DNA of 64,000 nucleotides from Megalobrama amblycephala. Lineage: Eukaryota > Chordata > Actinopteri > Cypriniformes > Xenocyprididae. The notes under the pieces are model-generated. The model did not search any database. It saw only the letters and a list, made by a program, of their open reading frames with translations, and was not told the origin of the DNA. Every line of letters starts with the position of its first letter. The stretch's first letter is position 1. A program made the translations under genes and the position numbers. Location: positions 35,794,396 to 35,858,395 of the forward strand of contig NC_063054.1 in assembly GCF_018812025.1 (NCBI RefSeq), read 5' to 3'. Shown in pieces: positions 10,986-21,689 of this stretch.

Positions 10986-11449
10986 AGAAAAGATGAGGAG
11001 GGAGAGAAAGAGAGAGAGAGTTACAGAGAGAATAAAGGAAGGAGAGGAACAGAATCTGGGAGGGTTTCAATCACAAACTCCAGAGGGACAGAAACAATTC
11101 AAAGAAACCTGAGATAACAGACATGCAAATGAGGAAACGCATACACACACACACAAACACACAGACATTTTTCAGTGAGTAATTAATAAATGTGATTTTA
11201 AACTAAAAATAATGTAAATTACACACACACACATATATGTTGATAGTTATTATGATGCACTACACCTGTTCTACACTACTCTTCTAGGACACCTGTGTGA
11301 GCTTGACTTTATAAATCCACTAAAAATCACCATTTGATTCAAAGACACTGATAAAAAAAAAATGAAGAAAATTTTCGTTAATGAAGAGAAAAAATCCTGA
11401 AGCATTTGAGACAGATATAGACACTTGATCTAATGAATACTTATTGGCC

Positions 11450-11625
<176 letters not shown>

Positions 11626-11699
11626 ACAGCAAAAGGGTAAAGAGGGGTAAAGCAAGATGGTAAAAGAAAGAGAAAAGGCAGGAGGGCAGAAAAAGGACA

Positions 11700-11890
11700 G
11701 CGCAGGACGACAGCAGGTATCAGGTGGGGGGAATTATCCTCCATCCTCTAATTGAGGCCCCCTGAGTGTGTCCATCCCAGTGTGTGTGAGTGTGACCCTC
11801 TGCTCTTTGCCTGAGGCAGTGGCTGACCCCGCCCACCCTGGCCACACCCCCTCATTAAAACACTAATCCCTCTATAACACCACATGCTCT
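11700..11890. promoter_or_regulatory. Candidate CNE
   Basis: GC-richer complex sequence with GAATTATCCTCC, CTCTAATTGAGG and CCCGCCCACCCTGGCC (GC box-like). Repeat-free. Texture-based call. Confidence 0.3.
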
Positions 11891-12205
11891 CCTCACAACA
11901 CACACACACTCATTCATACTTTAGTGAGTGTGAGTTATGATTGTTAACAGCAGCATTTACTCCAATCTTTCTGATCAAAAACACACATTTCAATGATTGT
12001 TTAACACAATGGGTGAACAAAGAGGTGCAGGAAAAGTGTGTTTAGGATAAAAGTCTGAAATACTTTTATTGTTATTAAATGAGGTTTGTTTCACTATTTA
12101 TACATTTCATGACTGTTGCATTGTGTCATTTATAAGTTATAAAGTTATGATTTTTACTATTAAATTAATTAATATTAATAGACATAATATTATATTTTAA
12201 TAATA
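11891..12205. other. Unassigned AT-rich sequence
   Basis: No gene or transposon end recognised. Confidence 0.4.
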
Positions 12206-12209
12206 AAAA

Positions 12210-12265
12210 TGCTACATTTACATTTATGCAATTAGCAGACGTATAGACGGTTGTATATTTGGTGC
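12210..12265 (-). mobile_element. SINE 3' tail fragment
   Basis: ACATTTATGCAATTAGCAGA on this strand is the reverse complement of the typical fish V-SINE/HAmo-like tail (GTCTGCTAAATGCATAAATG). No tRNA head attached. Confidence 0.5.
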
Positions 12266-12325
12266 AAAATGACTTAAAAAACAGGGTCTAAAAATTTTAC
12301 ATTTACATTTATTACAATAGAGGAA

Positions 12326-12329
<4 letters not shown>

Positions 12330-12410
<81 letters not shown>
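12330..12410. repeat. (AT)n microsatellite
   Basis: About 40 uninterrupted AT units. Confidence 0.95.
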
Positions 12411-12413
<3 letters not shown>

Positions 12414-12662
12414 TGCAATGGGCATAAAATGCATTTAAATGTTTATGTATTTATTTTATGTATTTATATATAATGTTAGTAATTATTTGCCAAAGTACAG
12501 TTTTTTTTTACCATGTCAATAAAGCTACTTTTATCTTGGGAGAGAGAGAGAGTCAGATCATGTGAGACCTATGAAAACTAAGACCTAAGATCTAAGAAGG
12601 CCGAGCAAATCGATTACACACGACAATAACCAGCACCAGATTGTTCGTGTCTCCTACATGAA

Positions 12663-12668
<6 letters not shown>

Positions 12669-12696
<28 letters not shown>

Positions 12697-12697
12697 A
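12669..12697. repeat. (TG)n microsatellite
   Basis: Pure TG run; the opposite-orientation CA run at 12861 makes a loose inverted pair about 165 bp apart. Confidence 0.93.
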
Positions 12698-12857
12698 CTC
12701 CTGGGCTGGATATCACTATAGTTCTCTTAGTTTTAATATTCTTGCTCGCAGGCATATGCCACAGCCTCTCTCCTCTCATCGCCATATATATTAATAGCTT
12801 TATCTCCCCAACCGAAGAGCGCAAATAAAACACAAATGAAAGAATCCTCATGCATAT

Positions 12858-12860
<3 letters not shown>

Positions 12861-12899
<39 letters not shown>

Positions 12900-12905
12900 C
12901 ACACA
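12861..12905. repeat. (CA)n microsatellite
   Basis: CA run with one CG interruption; inverted partner of the TG run at 12669. Confidence 0.93.
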
Positions 12906-12912
12906 GGAGTAA

Positions 12913-13146
12913 ATGCCAGTCAAGGTTATTGGTCTCATTTCCTTTTTTCTGCTCTGGATGGAAATTCAAATCTCTGTTTGCAATAACACCTTCAAATTCA
13001 ATCCAAACACCTGCAAACTCAATCAGTGTGTTTTCCCGAGTGTTTGTTACAGCCGAAACCCACAAGAGTTTCACATGGAGATGATGTTTCACAAGCTATG
13101 GGAAAAACATGGATTTATTGCAAAGTTTGTGTTTGCAAAGGTATGA
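12913..13146 (+). CDS. Doubtful 77-codon open frame, secreted-like
   Basis: ATG at 12913 opens a frame whose first 23 residues look like a signal peptide (MPVKVIGLISFFLLWMEIQI, then SVC). After that come four cysteines and an acidic/basic tail. It sits in otherwise unique sequence after a CA repeat. Another frame overlaps it, and possible splice words (TTTGTTACAG at 13051, CAAAG/GTATGA at 13140) lie inside, so it may equally be intronic noise. No family recognised. Conservation of the frame in a related fish would be needed to believe it. Confidence 0.15.
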   Translation: MPVKVIGLISFFLLWMEIQISVCNNTFKFNPNTCKLNQCVFPSVCYSRNPQEFHMEMMFHKLWEKHGFIAKFVFAKV

Positions 13147-13239
13147 ACAGATACACTATTTTTTCCAGGTGGGTGATAAAATGCCAGAACAAATTCATGG
13201 AATATCACCAAGACTTGATGGCGACCTATTTAGACTTGG

Positions 13240-13385
13240 GCCAGTGAACAACCACCTAGCAACACCCTAGCAACCTCTCAGGACACCTTAAAAACTTCAA
13301 AGCAATATCCTGGCAATGATTCAGGACACCTTATAATTTACATAGCAACACTCTGGCAACCACCCATGACACTGCAACAGTCACA
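13240..13385 (-). repeat. Short run of 'GTTGCTAGGGTG' minisatellite
   Basis: CCTAGCAACACCCTAGCAAC and degenerate copies (CAATATCCTGGCAATG, TAGCAACACTCTGGCAAC) are the reverse complement of the unit that forms the 34.7-kb array. Confidence 0.7.
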
Positions 13386-13785
13386 CTCTGTGGCTTCTTT
13401 CTTGAAAACACAATTCAACCAATAATACTTTAAAAAGAAAAATATGCAATGTACTCCACTTTTCTGCAACGCTGCAATCCTGAAGATTTAAAGTTTAAAG
13501 TAGACAAGGGTTCTTCTAGAATCTTCTACTGGTCACACGTCTTCACGTTATAGGAATTTGCAGGTCAGAGTTCACTGAACTTAAACTGTGGAATGCAGTG
13601 AAATGCAAAACTTCTTCGCTTGAGCTTGTGTTTCCTGTCTCTCATATTCGCAGTCAATGGAACCAAATGTGACCGGCCCTTTACTGAAATACACATTTAA
13701 TGGCACAAATACAAGCACACAGAGAGAAGAAAAACAGCCTCATTCCCTTTGGTGCAGAGATACACATGTTCTGCTTATTTGGGCA

Positions 13786-13787
<2 letters not shown>

Positions 13788-13817
<30 letters not shown>
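13788..13817. repeat. (TG)n microsatellite
   Basis: Pure TG run. The 135-codon plus-strand frame crossing it has no domain and is not called. Flanks 13430-14050 are complex with no recognised gene. Confidence 0.93.
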
Positions 13818-13818
<1 letters not shown>

Positions 13819-14059
13819 CAGTTTTTCATATCCCACAGTGCATCTGTCTTTGTTCTGTTGCCCTACTGCAGTGCTGCCCAGAACAGCAGCACAGCTAATT
13901 GTGAATCTGCTCAACAAACTTATACAACACCTGATTTAAAGCTTTCTCAGGGTCTATTGAAATGGTCTATTAGAAAGACTATAGTCACACAAGATCTTCA
14001 TATATACACAGTATGTCTCAATTGTTGCTCTTCAATAGCAATGATATTTAATGGAGAGC

Positions 14060-14790
14060 AATGAAAATGTACTTAAGCCTCCTGCTAATTTTCCTCTGGA
14101 GAAACTGAGGAACCTCAGATGTTTCACAAGAGATCTCAACAATGTCTCAAATTGTGCTCAGATGTACTAAGATACTACAGTTTGCAACTTCAGTATGAAC
14201 TCAAACATTTCTCCTTGCACTTAACTGAGCTGAGATATTCAATTCAAATTAATTTTATGAAATTTTATTTATGTTTTTTTAGGAATATTATGAGAAAGAT
14301 CGGATATAAAATTGATACTGAAACATAACTTGAAGCGAAAAGCCATTGAGTCATATTCATTAAAGAGTGACCTCGGAGCTTCAAATTTTTAATCTGGAAA
14401 AGTCGGCATCCAAATCTCAATATGAACAAATTCTGCCATCTTTTATATCTCTTTATATACTTTCAGTACATCAACAATTGTCTCATTTATGTATATTTGC
14501 ATTTCTGTAATGAATTTTATGAGAAACGTCTGAGACAAAGTCGATACTTCACCAAAAAAAATAACTAAGAAGTTCTCAAATTCTTCCAATACCAAATAAT
14601 CTGATATGCTATCCACTTTCTACTGTATTATTACTGTATGTCAACAACTGCCTAATTTAACTTCTGTCAATTATTCCTATTATTCAAATGCTAATTAATT
14701 TTGAAAGAAGAATCTGAGACAAAGTTGACACTATACAAAAACATAACTTAATTCAATATCTTGAGCTATAAAAAAGCAAATGATCTGACC
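14060..14790. repeat. Degenerate tandem array, period about 190-230 bp
   Basis: The phrase GAGAAACGTCTGAGACAAAG (14521) recurs in decayed form at about 14098, 14291 and 14707. It is followed by GTTGATACT...AACATAACTTGAAG-like words. A second phrase (AGTACATCAACAATTGTCTC, 14468) recurs near 14638. Related dispersed copies are near 24.6-24.8, 26.34-26.45 and 51.45-51.64 kb. No family known to me. Confidence 0.5.
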
Positions 14791-14976
14791 TTACAGTTCA
14801 CATAAACTTCTACTGTGCACTATCGTTCAAAAGTCTGGGGTCAGATAGATTTTTTACATTTTTTAGAAAGAAGTCTCTTCTACTCACCAAAGCTGCATTT
14901 ATTAGATCAAAAATACAGTAAAAACAGCAATGTTGTGGTCTTTTATTAACATTTTAAAGAATGGTTTTCTATTTTA

Positions 14977-16570
14977 CAAACCCGATTCCAAAAAAGTTGG
15001 GACACTGTACAAATTGTGAATAAAAACAGAATGCAATGATGTGGAAGTTTCAAATTTCAATATTTTATTCAGAAGACAACATAGATGACATATCAAATGT
15101 TTAAACTGAGAAAATGTATCATTTTAAGGGAAAAATAAGTTGATTTTAAATTTCATGGCATCAACACATCTCAAAAAAGTTGGGACAAGGCCATGTTTAC
15201 CACTGTGTGGCATCCCCTCTTCTTTTTTATAACAGTCTGCAAACGTCTGGGGACTGAGGAGACAAGTTGCTCAAGTTTAGGAATAGGAATGTTGTCCCAT
15301 TCTTGTCTAATACAGGCTTCTAGTTGCTCAACTGTCTTAGGTCTTCTTTGTCGCATCTTCCTCTTTATGATGCGCCAAATGTTTTCTATGGGTGAAAGAT
15401 CTGAATTGCAGACTGGCCATTTCAGTACCCGGATCCTTCTTCTACGCAGCCATGATGTTGTAATTGATGCAGTATGTGGTCTGGCATTGTCATGTTGGAA
15501 AATGCAAGGTCTTCCCTGAAAGAGACGACGTCTGGATGGGAGCATATGTTGTTCTAGAACTTGGATATACCTTTCAGCATTGATGGTGCCTTTCCAGATG
15601 TGTAAGCTGCCCATGCCACACGCACTCATGCAACCCCATACCATCAGAGATGCAGGCGTCTGAACTGAGCGCTGATAACAACTTGGGTTGTCCTTGTCCT
15701 CTTTAGTCCGGATGACATGGCGTCCCAGTTTTCCAAAAAGAACTTCAAATTTTGATTCGTCTGACCACAGAACAGTTTTCCACTTTGCCACAGTCCATTT
15801 TAAATGAGCCTTGGCCCAGAGAAAACGCCTGCGCTTCTGGATCATGTTTAGATATGGCTTCTTTTTTGACCTATAGAGTTTTAGCCGAACGGCGAATGGC
15901 ACGGTGGATTGTGTTCACCGACAATGTTTTCTGGAAGTATTCCTGAGCCCATGTTGTGATTTCCATTACAGTAGCATTCCTGTATGTGATGCAGTGCCGT
16001 CTAAGGGCCCGAAGATCACGGGTGTCCAGTATGGTTTTCCAGCCTTGACCCTTACGCACAGAGATTGTTCCAGATTCTCTGAATCTTTGGATGATATTAT
16101 GCACTGTAGATGATGATAACTTCAAACTCTTTGCAATTTTTCTCTGAGAAACTCCTTTCTGATATTGCTCCACTATTTTTCACCGCAGCATTGGGGGAAT
16201 TGGTGATCCTCTGCCCATCTTGACTTCTGAGAGACACTGCCACTCTGAGAGGCTCTTTTTATACCCAATCATGTTGCCAATTGACCTAATAAGTTGCAAA
16301 TTGGTCCTCCAGCTGTTCCTTATATGTACATTTAACTTTTCCGGCCTCTTATTGCTACCTGTCCCAACTTTTTTGGAATGTGTAGCTCTCATGAAATCCA
16401 AAATGAGCCAATATTTGGCATGACATTTCAAAATGTCTCACTTTCAACATTTGATATGTTATCTATATTCTATTGTGAATAAAATATAAGTTTATGAGAT
16501 TTTTAAATTATTGCATTCCTTTTTTATTCACAATTTGTACAGTGTCCCAACTTTTTTGGAATCAGGTTTG
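14977..16570 (-). mobile_element. Tc1/mariner (Tc1-like) transposon, near full length
   Basis: 1594 bp flanked by TA on both sides. Ends CAAACCCGATTCCAAAAAAG and its reverse complement. Each inverted repeat is about 210 bp and has an outer and an inner direct repeat of AAAAAAGTTGGGACA (about 14990, 15172; 16360, 16543), the IR/DR arrangement known from Sleeping Beauty-type elements. It carries one transposase gene on the minus strand, which is broken. Ends look intact, so it could still be mobilised by a transposase supplied elsewhere; inference. Confidence 0.95.
15171..16218 (-). pseudogene. Tc1-like DD34E transposase, broken
   Basis: Start ATG at 16218 (MGRGSPIPPMLR). An in-frame TGA follows at 16180-16182. 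The frame then continues with the N-terminal helix-turn-helix (GVSQRKIAKSLKLSSSTVHN) to about 15880, where a frameshift moves the reading to another frame. The catalytic domain there has all three acidic residues: WSDESKFE, QHDNARPHTA and SPIENIW, with 34 residues between the second D and the E. The stop codon and last residues (LSQLF) lie in the inner direct repeat. Total length is about 349 codons, normal for Tc1 transposases. One nonsense change and one frameshift make it non-functional, but the rest is well kept, suggesting a fairly recent copy. Confidence 0.95.
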
Positions 16571-16899
16571 TAATATATTTCATAATTTAATTTATTCCTG
16601 TGATCAAAGCTGAATTTTCAGCATCATTACTCCAGTCTTCAGTGTCACATGATCCTTCAGAAATCATTCTTATATGATGATTTTCTGCTCAAGAAACATT
16701 TCTGATCATTACTAATGTTGAAAACAGTTGTGCTGCTTCATATTTTTGTGGAAACTGAGATTTGATGAATAGAACAGCATTTATTTGAATTAGAAATCTT
16801 TTGTAACATTATGATTATGTCCTCACTGCTTGATCAATTTAATGCGTTTATAAAAACATAAAAACTGAAAGTATTACAAATCTTACTGACCCCAAACTT

Positions 16900-17517
16900 T
16901 TAAAGAGATAGTTCACCCAAAAATGAAAATGTGATGTTTATCTGCTTTCTTCAGTAGAACACAAATTATGATTTTTAACTCCAACTGTTGCTGTCTGTCA
17001 GTCAAATAATGCTAGTGGATGGGAACTTCTACAATAACAGTAAATAAAATTTGCTTAGACAAGTCCAAATTAAACCCTGCGGCTCGTGACGACACATTGA
17101 TGTCTTAAGACACGAAACGATCGGTTTGTGAGAGAAACCGAACAGTATTTATATCATTTTTTACCTCTAATACACCACTATGTCCAACGGCATTCATCAC
17201 TCGATTCGTTTGGACTATAAGAGTAAATAAAACAACTTCTGATCACGCTCTGACAACGGCAGTGATGTCTCGCTCTCATTGAAGTATATGCGCGAGACAT
17301 CACTGCCGTTGTCAGAGCGTGATCAGAAGTTGTTTTATTTACTCTTATAGTCCAAGTTCCCGCTGACTTGCATTATACCACTGACAGACGGCAACGGTTG
17401 GAGTTAAAAATCATCATTTGTGTTCTACTGAAGAAACAAAAACACCTACATCTTGGATGCGCTGGGGGTAAGCAGATAAACATCAAATTTTCATTTTTGG
17501 GTGAACTATCTCTTGAA
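16900..17517. mobile_element. Angel-like foldback MITE, copy D
   Basis: Left end TTAAAGAGATAGTTCACCC, right end GGGTGAACTATCTCTTGA. Same subfamily as copy A (shared GCGCTGGGGGTAAGCAGATA and TCTGACAACGGCAGTGATGT). Left edge is TTAA and right edge TTGA, so the target duplication has either mutated or was not strictly TTAA. It sits inside the terminal ACTTTTGAAC of the host element. Confidence 0.9.
17212..17353. repeat. Perfect 62-bp inverted repeat, 18-nt loop
   Basis: 17212-17273 and 17292-17353 are exact reverse complements over 62 bp, the core of MITE copy D. A transcript from either strand would fold into a long perfect hairpin. Confidence 0.95.
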
Positions 17518-17539
17518 CAGTAGTGTGTCAATATTGGAC

Positions 17540-18035
17540 TCATTTTTATTTAGAAAATGAATACTTAAACAAAACACAACTAAGAATATTAAATCTCCAG
17601 CCATTGCTCACTTCCACATCACTCTTATTCCAGAACAAATCACTGATTCACACACTCATTTAAAGGGTCAATAATGTCCGACTCATTATAGACTTAAATA
17701 TTTCTGCTTCCTCCTCTCCACTGCTCTCCTCTGGCTGGCCGGTTCTCTCTGAAGTGTTAGATGAAGGCATTTGTCTGGAGGGTGGGTGAGGTACAGCCCT
17801 GCGCGTGTGTGTAAGAGTCAGTCACAGAGATCTCTTCTCAGGCATTCTGACAGGTACAGACGCTCCGTCCGGCTTTAAAGGGAATTCCAAACGAGCCTCT
17901 GACAGGAGGCCTATTCCGTCTGTGAGCGTGTGTGTGTGTGTGTGTGTGTGTGTGCGGTTTTCACTCTGCTGTGAAGGAGGGGGGACCTGCAGGGCAACAC
18001 AAATGCTGACAGCGAGATCAACCAATCAAATCAGA
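17540..18035. other. Unassigned complex sequence with (TG)n at 17929-17955
   Basis: No gene seen; the VCVCV frame is an artefact of the TG run. Complex flanks may be conserved. Confidence 0.4.
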
Positions 18036-18039
18036 CCCC

Positions 18040-18175
18040 CCCAGATCCACTCAGCCAACCCACGAGCACGATGCCACACAAAGTCCCGCCTCCACCGCTG
18101 ATTTATGCAAATGAGAATACTGATTAATCCACCTATGCATGCTGGGTAACTACGGCATAAATTGACTGTCTGTCA
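18040..18175. promoter_or_regulatory. Candidate enhancer/CNE with octamer site
   Basis: Contains the POU octamer ATGCAAAT (18105-18112), bicoid/Otx-type TAATCC (18125-18130) and CATGCTGGGTAACTACGGC. No repeat or open frame. Confidence 0.35.
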
Positions 18176-18197
18176 GCACAAACTCAGGAGAAATGTG

Positions 18198-18232
18198 CAC
18201 ACACACGCACACACACACACACACACACACAA
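18198..18232. repeat. (CA)n microsatellite
   Basis: CA run with a CG interruption at its start. Confidence 0.92.
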
Positions 18233-18239
18233 ACACAAA

Positions 18240-18540
18240 TCTCTCCATGACACACCATCAAGGCCTGTCCGATCAACAAGAAACAATGGAGGAAAGCAGT
18301 AATTGGAGACCAGCGCTGTGTGTGTGCGAGACTAACCGTGGCAGCGAGGATGTAACCCGGACCGCGAGTGTGTCTCTGGCGCAGCTCTTCAAAGCTCAGG
18401 CGTGTTGTTGAGCAGCATTAGCTGCCTCTCAGAGCGCTTTTAACACGGAGCGAGGGATGACAGGCCTGCCACAGGAGGAGGGAGAGAAAAACGAGTAAAC
18501 ATGCGTATGCAGCAAAACAGTTACCTGAACAGCGAGATCT
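18240..18540. other. Complex sequence, possibly conserved
   Basis: Repeat-free, moderately GC-rich. A possible minus-strand donor (CAG/GTAACTG) lies at about 18523. No coding frame recognised. Confidence 0.25.
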
Positions 18541-18545
18541 GAGCG

Positions 18546-18546
<1 letters not shown>

Positions 18547-18577
<31 letters not shown>
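18547..18577. repeat. (CA)n microsatellite
   Basis: Pure CA run; shorter TG runs follow at 18611-18632 and 18685-18698. Confidence 0.92.
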
Positions 18578-18579
<2 letters not shown>

Positions 18580-18832
18580 AGCGGCAGAGGAACATGTTGC
18601 TTACTGCCAGGTGTGTGTGTTTGTGTGTGTGCGAGTTGTTTGGTGGCAGTTTTAAAACACAAACATTTAGAGCATTTCTGTTCCTGTGTGTGTGTGTTTT
18701 ATCTGCATTTTTGATGACACACAGAAACAGCATCATTTGATCAGACCAAATCAAAGATCATACATGCAGTAAATAAGAGCATATTTTAATATAATCATAT
18801 ATAAACAAATATGCTAAATGTAATATATTTTA

Positions 18833-18945
18833 CAAAAGTTTGGCGTCAATAAGTTTTTTTTTTTTTTTTAAAGAAATTAATACTTTTATTCAGCAAGGAT
18901 GTTAAATTAATTAAAAAAAAGACAATAATGACATTTATAAAGTGA
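18833..18945. mobile_element. Fragment of the 'TTCAAAAG' MITE family
   Basis: AAAAGTTTGGCGTCAATAAG, a poly-T run and CTTTTATTCAGCAAGGATGT match the left end of the family; the rest is decayed or lost. Confidence 0.6.
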
Positions 18946-19136
18946 TCATTAAATAAAATAGTGGAACTGAATGATTTGATTTATGTGAAATATTTATTAT
19001 GAAAATGATTATGACTCAAAATGATTCATAATTGAGCCTCATCAGTCTAAAACGTACTCAGTCAATCAGTCAAAGTTTTTCAAGACTTAAATCAGTGTAA
19101 CAAATATACATAATTATATTTGTTTATATTTATATT

Positions 19137-20077
19137 TGGGTCAATGACATGACGGGTCATTTTTTTGTCCAAAGGCATTAATATTAATAAAAAAACATAT
19201 GAGATATGACATGCAAAGTATGTAAGGTAGTACCACTAGATCTTTTTTATTGAATCCAAAAGGTTTTAATTATATTTTGCTACATATAAAGGTATTTTAA
19301 AGATTTTGAAGTGTCAAAAGGTCATTTGGTTTAACAGTCCAAAGGCCAATATAGCCATTTCATTTGTGATTAAAATACCTTAAAATGTAATAAATGTATA
19401 TATTTTTAATCTGGCATGATTTTATAACATCATATATCAACATAGTGCAACATGGTATTAAAATTATGTGTAGAAGTCGTGGCTTTGTTATAAGAAAGAA
19501 TGTCCAGAAAAATTAATTTCATTGATGTCATTCGGAATAACCAATATAAAGGGGCCATTTTGGATCAAGTCATGTGGTCAATATCATGTGACAGGATGTG
19601 TCATCCTTTAGATACCTGCAAAGGACCACATCGTTGTGAAGCAAAGTAACTAACTCTCTTTTCACTATTTGAAAAATTCATGTTTTCACTTTTGCATGTT
19701 CCGAAACATCAGGTCATTCAGTGCAACCGCTATAAAACATGGAAAATGTTGTAATATTTTAAAAAACTTGTACTAAATAAAAAATGTTTGACTGTCCTTT
19801 TGCTGGCTAGCTAGATATCAACCTGTTAGAATTGTTTGAAAATATCGTCATTCAGTATAACCAAAAGTGTCATTCGGTAAAAACAAAAATTTTGATTAAA
19901 CCAAATTAATTTTTTGATGACAGATTTTGTCAGTCTTGTAAAAAATGACAAAAGCAGTGTTAATTGATTATAAAAACCACATAATCTCATTGTTAACACT
20001 TAATAAAACTTCAAAATTAATTATATCTCCATTATGTTTTTTTTACACTTTTAAAAATCTTATTTGTCAATGACCCA
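19137..20077. mobile_element. Probable DNA transposon with TGGGTCAATGACA ends
   Basis: Left TGGGTCAATGACA and right TGTCAATGACCCA match as inverted repeats at 12 of 13 positions. Internal repeated phrases (GGTCATTTGGTTTAACAGTC, TCATTCGGAATAACC, TCATTCAGTATAACC, TCATTCGGTAAAAAC) recur about four times. No coding frame. The 941-bp length and AT-rich content fit a non-autonomous element. Superfamily unknown. Confidence 0.6.
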
Positions 20078-20210
20078 TTTATGAATATATGTGTATGCAT
20101 GTGTATTTTTCTATATAAAGATATACTTAAAGTAAAAAGTACTTAAAATGTCACAAATGAGCATTTTTTTTTTGTTTCGTATTTTTGTCTGTCAAAAATC
20201 TAAACAAAAC

Positions 20211-20482
20211 AATAACACTTTACAATAATGTTTATTTGTTAACATTAGTTAATGTATAACTAACCATGAGCAATACATTTGTTACAGTATTTGTTAATCT
20301 TTGTTAACGTTAGTTAAAAATACAGCAGTTCATAGTTTGTTCATGTTAGTTACCAAATACAACTATTGATTTTAATAATGTATTAGTAAATGTTGAAATT
20401 AACATCAACAAAGATTAATAAATGCTGTAGAAGTGCAGTTCATCATTAGTTCATGTTAGCTAATGAACCTTAAAGTGTTACC
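20211..20482. mobile_element. MITE with GGTAACACTTTA ends, copy 1
   Basis: AATAACACTTTACAATAATG at left and TAAAGTGTTACC at right. Interior is made of TTAACATTAGTTAATG-type repeats. A second copy lies at 61.46 kb. Followed by a poly-A run (20503-20520). Confidence 0.8.
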
Positions 20483-20539
20483 AACAAAATTATTTGGTGT
20501 TACAAAAAAAAAAAAAAAAATAATAATGTGCAATGGGTT

Positions 20540-20985
20540 CATATCTTATCTGATTGCTTGCTCAGAATCAAGAGAATATTGCGCACTTGGATGTTACACA
20601 TCCCAAATGTGGTTGTGGTTCGGATCTGGTCGGATTTCATGTGGTGTATCGCTGTTCAAGCTACAACCAACTAAACAGATTTTAATCGGATACGCCAGAA
20701 AAAATCAATTTTTTTGCTGCCTGCCTGTACAAGGGCCTGCAATGAAACTTTCAAAGATTTGATTTCATGAACCTCGCAAACTTTGCCAAATCCAGCAAGT
20801 AGGTCTTCCTCAGAAGGCTCGTTTTAGCAACCAGGGAACTCGCAAAGACTTTTCCAGACGGACTGATATAAACATGCACACCCTGACTTGTGCAAATCAG
20901 CCAATCAGATTAAAGCTTGTGATTGTGGAAGCGCTTGCCATTTTTGCATGCAATATAGATCAGACGGTACATACTGTAGGCAACT
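20540..20985. other. Unassigned complex sequence
   Basis: Includes GGTTGTGGTTCGGATCTGGT and AACCAGGGAACTCGC. Some of this may be an unrecognised transposon. No gene called. Confidence 0.3.
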
Positions 20986-20989
20986 CCTC

Positions 20990-21250
20990 ACCATGTGACA
21001 GAGCAGGTGAATCAGGTGTATGCTGTCACTGTCCTCTCTTTCAGTTCTGTAGAGACACACACACACACAGAGAAACACACACCCCTGTGAGGCCGCTGGC
21101 AGTGCGCTCGGGTTGGATTAACCGCAGGATTTGTTCCCTGTAGCTGAAGTCAAATAGAGGAAACTCTCCTACATACGCTTTTAATTAGAATCATCTTCTT
21201 ACACGGCTCAGAGACAAATCGGCTTATTCACTAATAACCCACACACAGAC
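20990..21250. promoter_or_regulatory. Candidate CNE
   Basis: Complex block with GAATCAGGTGTATGCTGTCA and TTTTAATTAGAATCATCTTC, interrupted only by a short CA run (21056-21072). Contains GGATTAACC and TAATTAG homeodomain-type words. Confidence 0.35.
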
Positions 21251-21307
21251 AAAGAGCATTAAGTAATATCACACCCAAAACGTTAATATTGACATTTTAA
21301 ACATAAT

Positions 21308-21558
21308 ACACTCTTAAAAAACTAGAGGTTACAAAAGGGGGTTGGTTTTCACAGTGATGCCTTAGAAGAAGAATTTTTGCTTCCCCAAAGAACCTTTCAG
21401 TGATCAGTTCTTAAAAGAACCATTTTTTTTTTTTAAAAATCTAAAGAATGTTTTTCCACTATAAAGAACAATTTGTGGAATGCAAAGGTTCCATGGAACT
21501 TGAAGGTTTTTTCTGGAACCACTGATGCTCATAAAGAACCTTTATTTGTAAGAGTGTA
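21308..21558 (-). mobile_element. 'TACACTCTTAAAAA' MITE, copy 1
   Basis: Ends TACACTCTTAAAAA and AAGAGTGTA are inverted. Interior is a string of GGTTCTTT and AAAGAACC words. Opposite orientation to the copy at 22356. Confidence 0.85.
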
Positions 21559-21689
21559 GAGCTAGAAATGTAATTTATATTTGTCCACCAAAGAAAATGG
21601 TCCCAAAAGAAGAAGTGGAGTGATAAAAAGTTAAAATCTGCACTCTCTAAAAGCCGTTTTTTTCCAAACAAATGAATGGAGCAGAACTA

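Larger units (their letters stand above)
14818..17526. mobile_element. 'ACTATCGTTCAAAAG' element split by two nested transposons
   Basis: Left end CACTATCGTTCAAAAGTC, right end CCCAAACTTTT...GAACAGTAGTG (inverted). Its own sequence is 14818-14976, 16571-16899 and about 17514-17526. The rest is a Tc1 copy (14977-16570) and an Angel-like MITE (16900-17517). Unbroken relatives at 23.2 and 39.2 kb show the order CTGTGATCAAAGCTGAATTT, CATCATTACTCCAGTCTTCA, ACATGATCCTTCAGAAATCA, which is continuous here once the insertions are removed. Confidence 0.85.
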
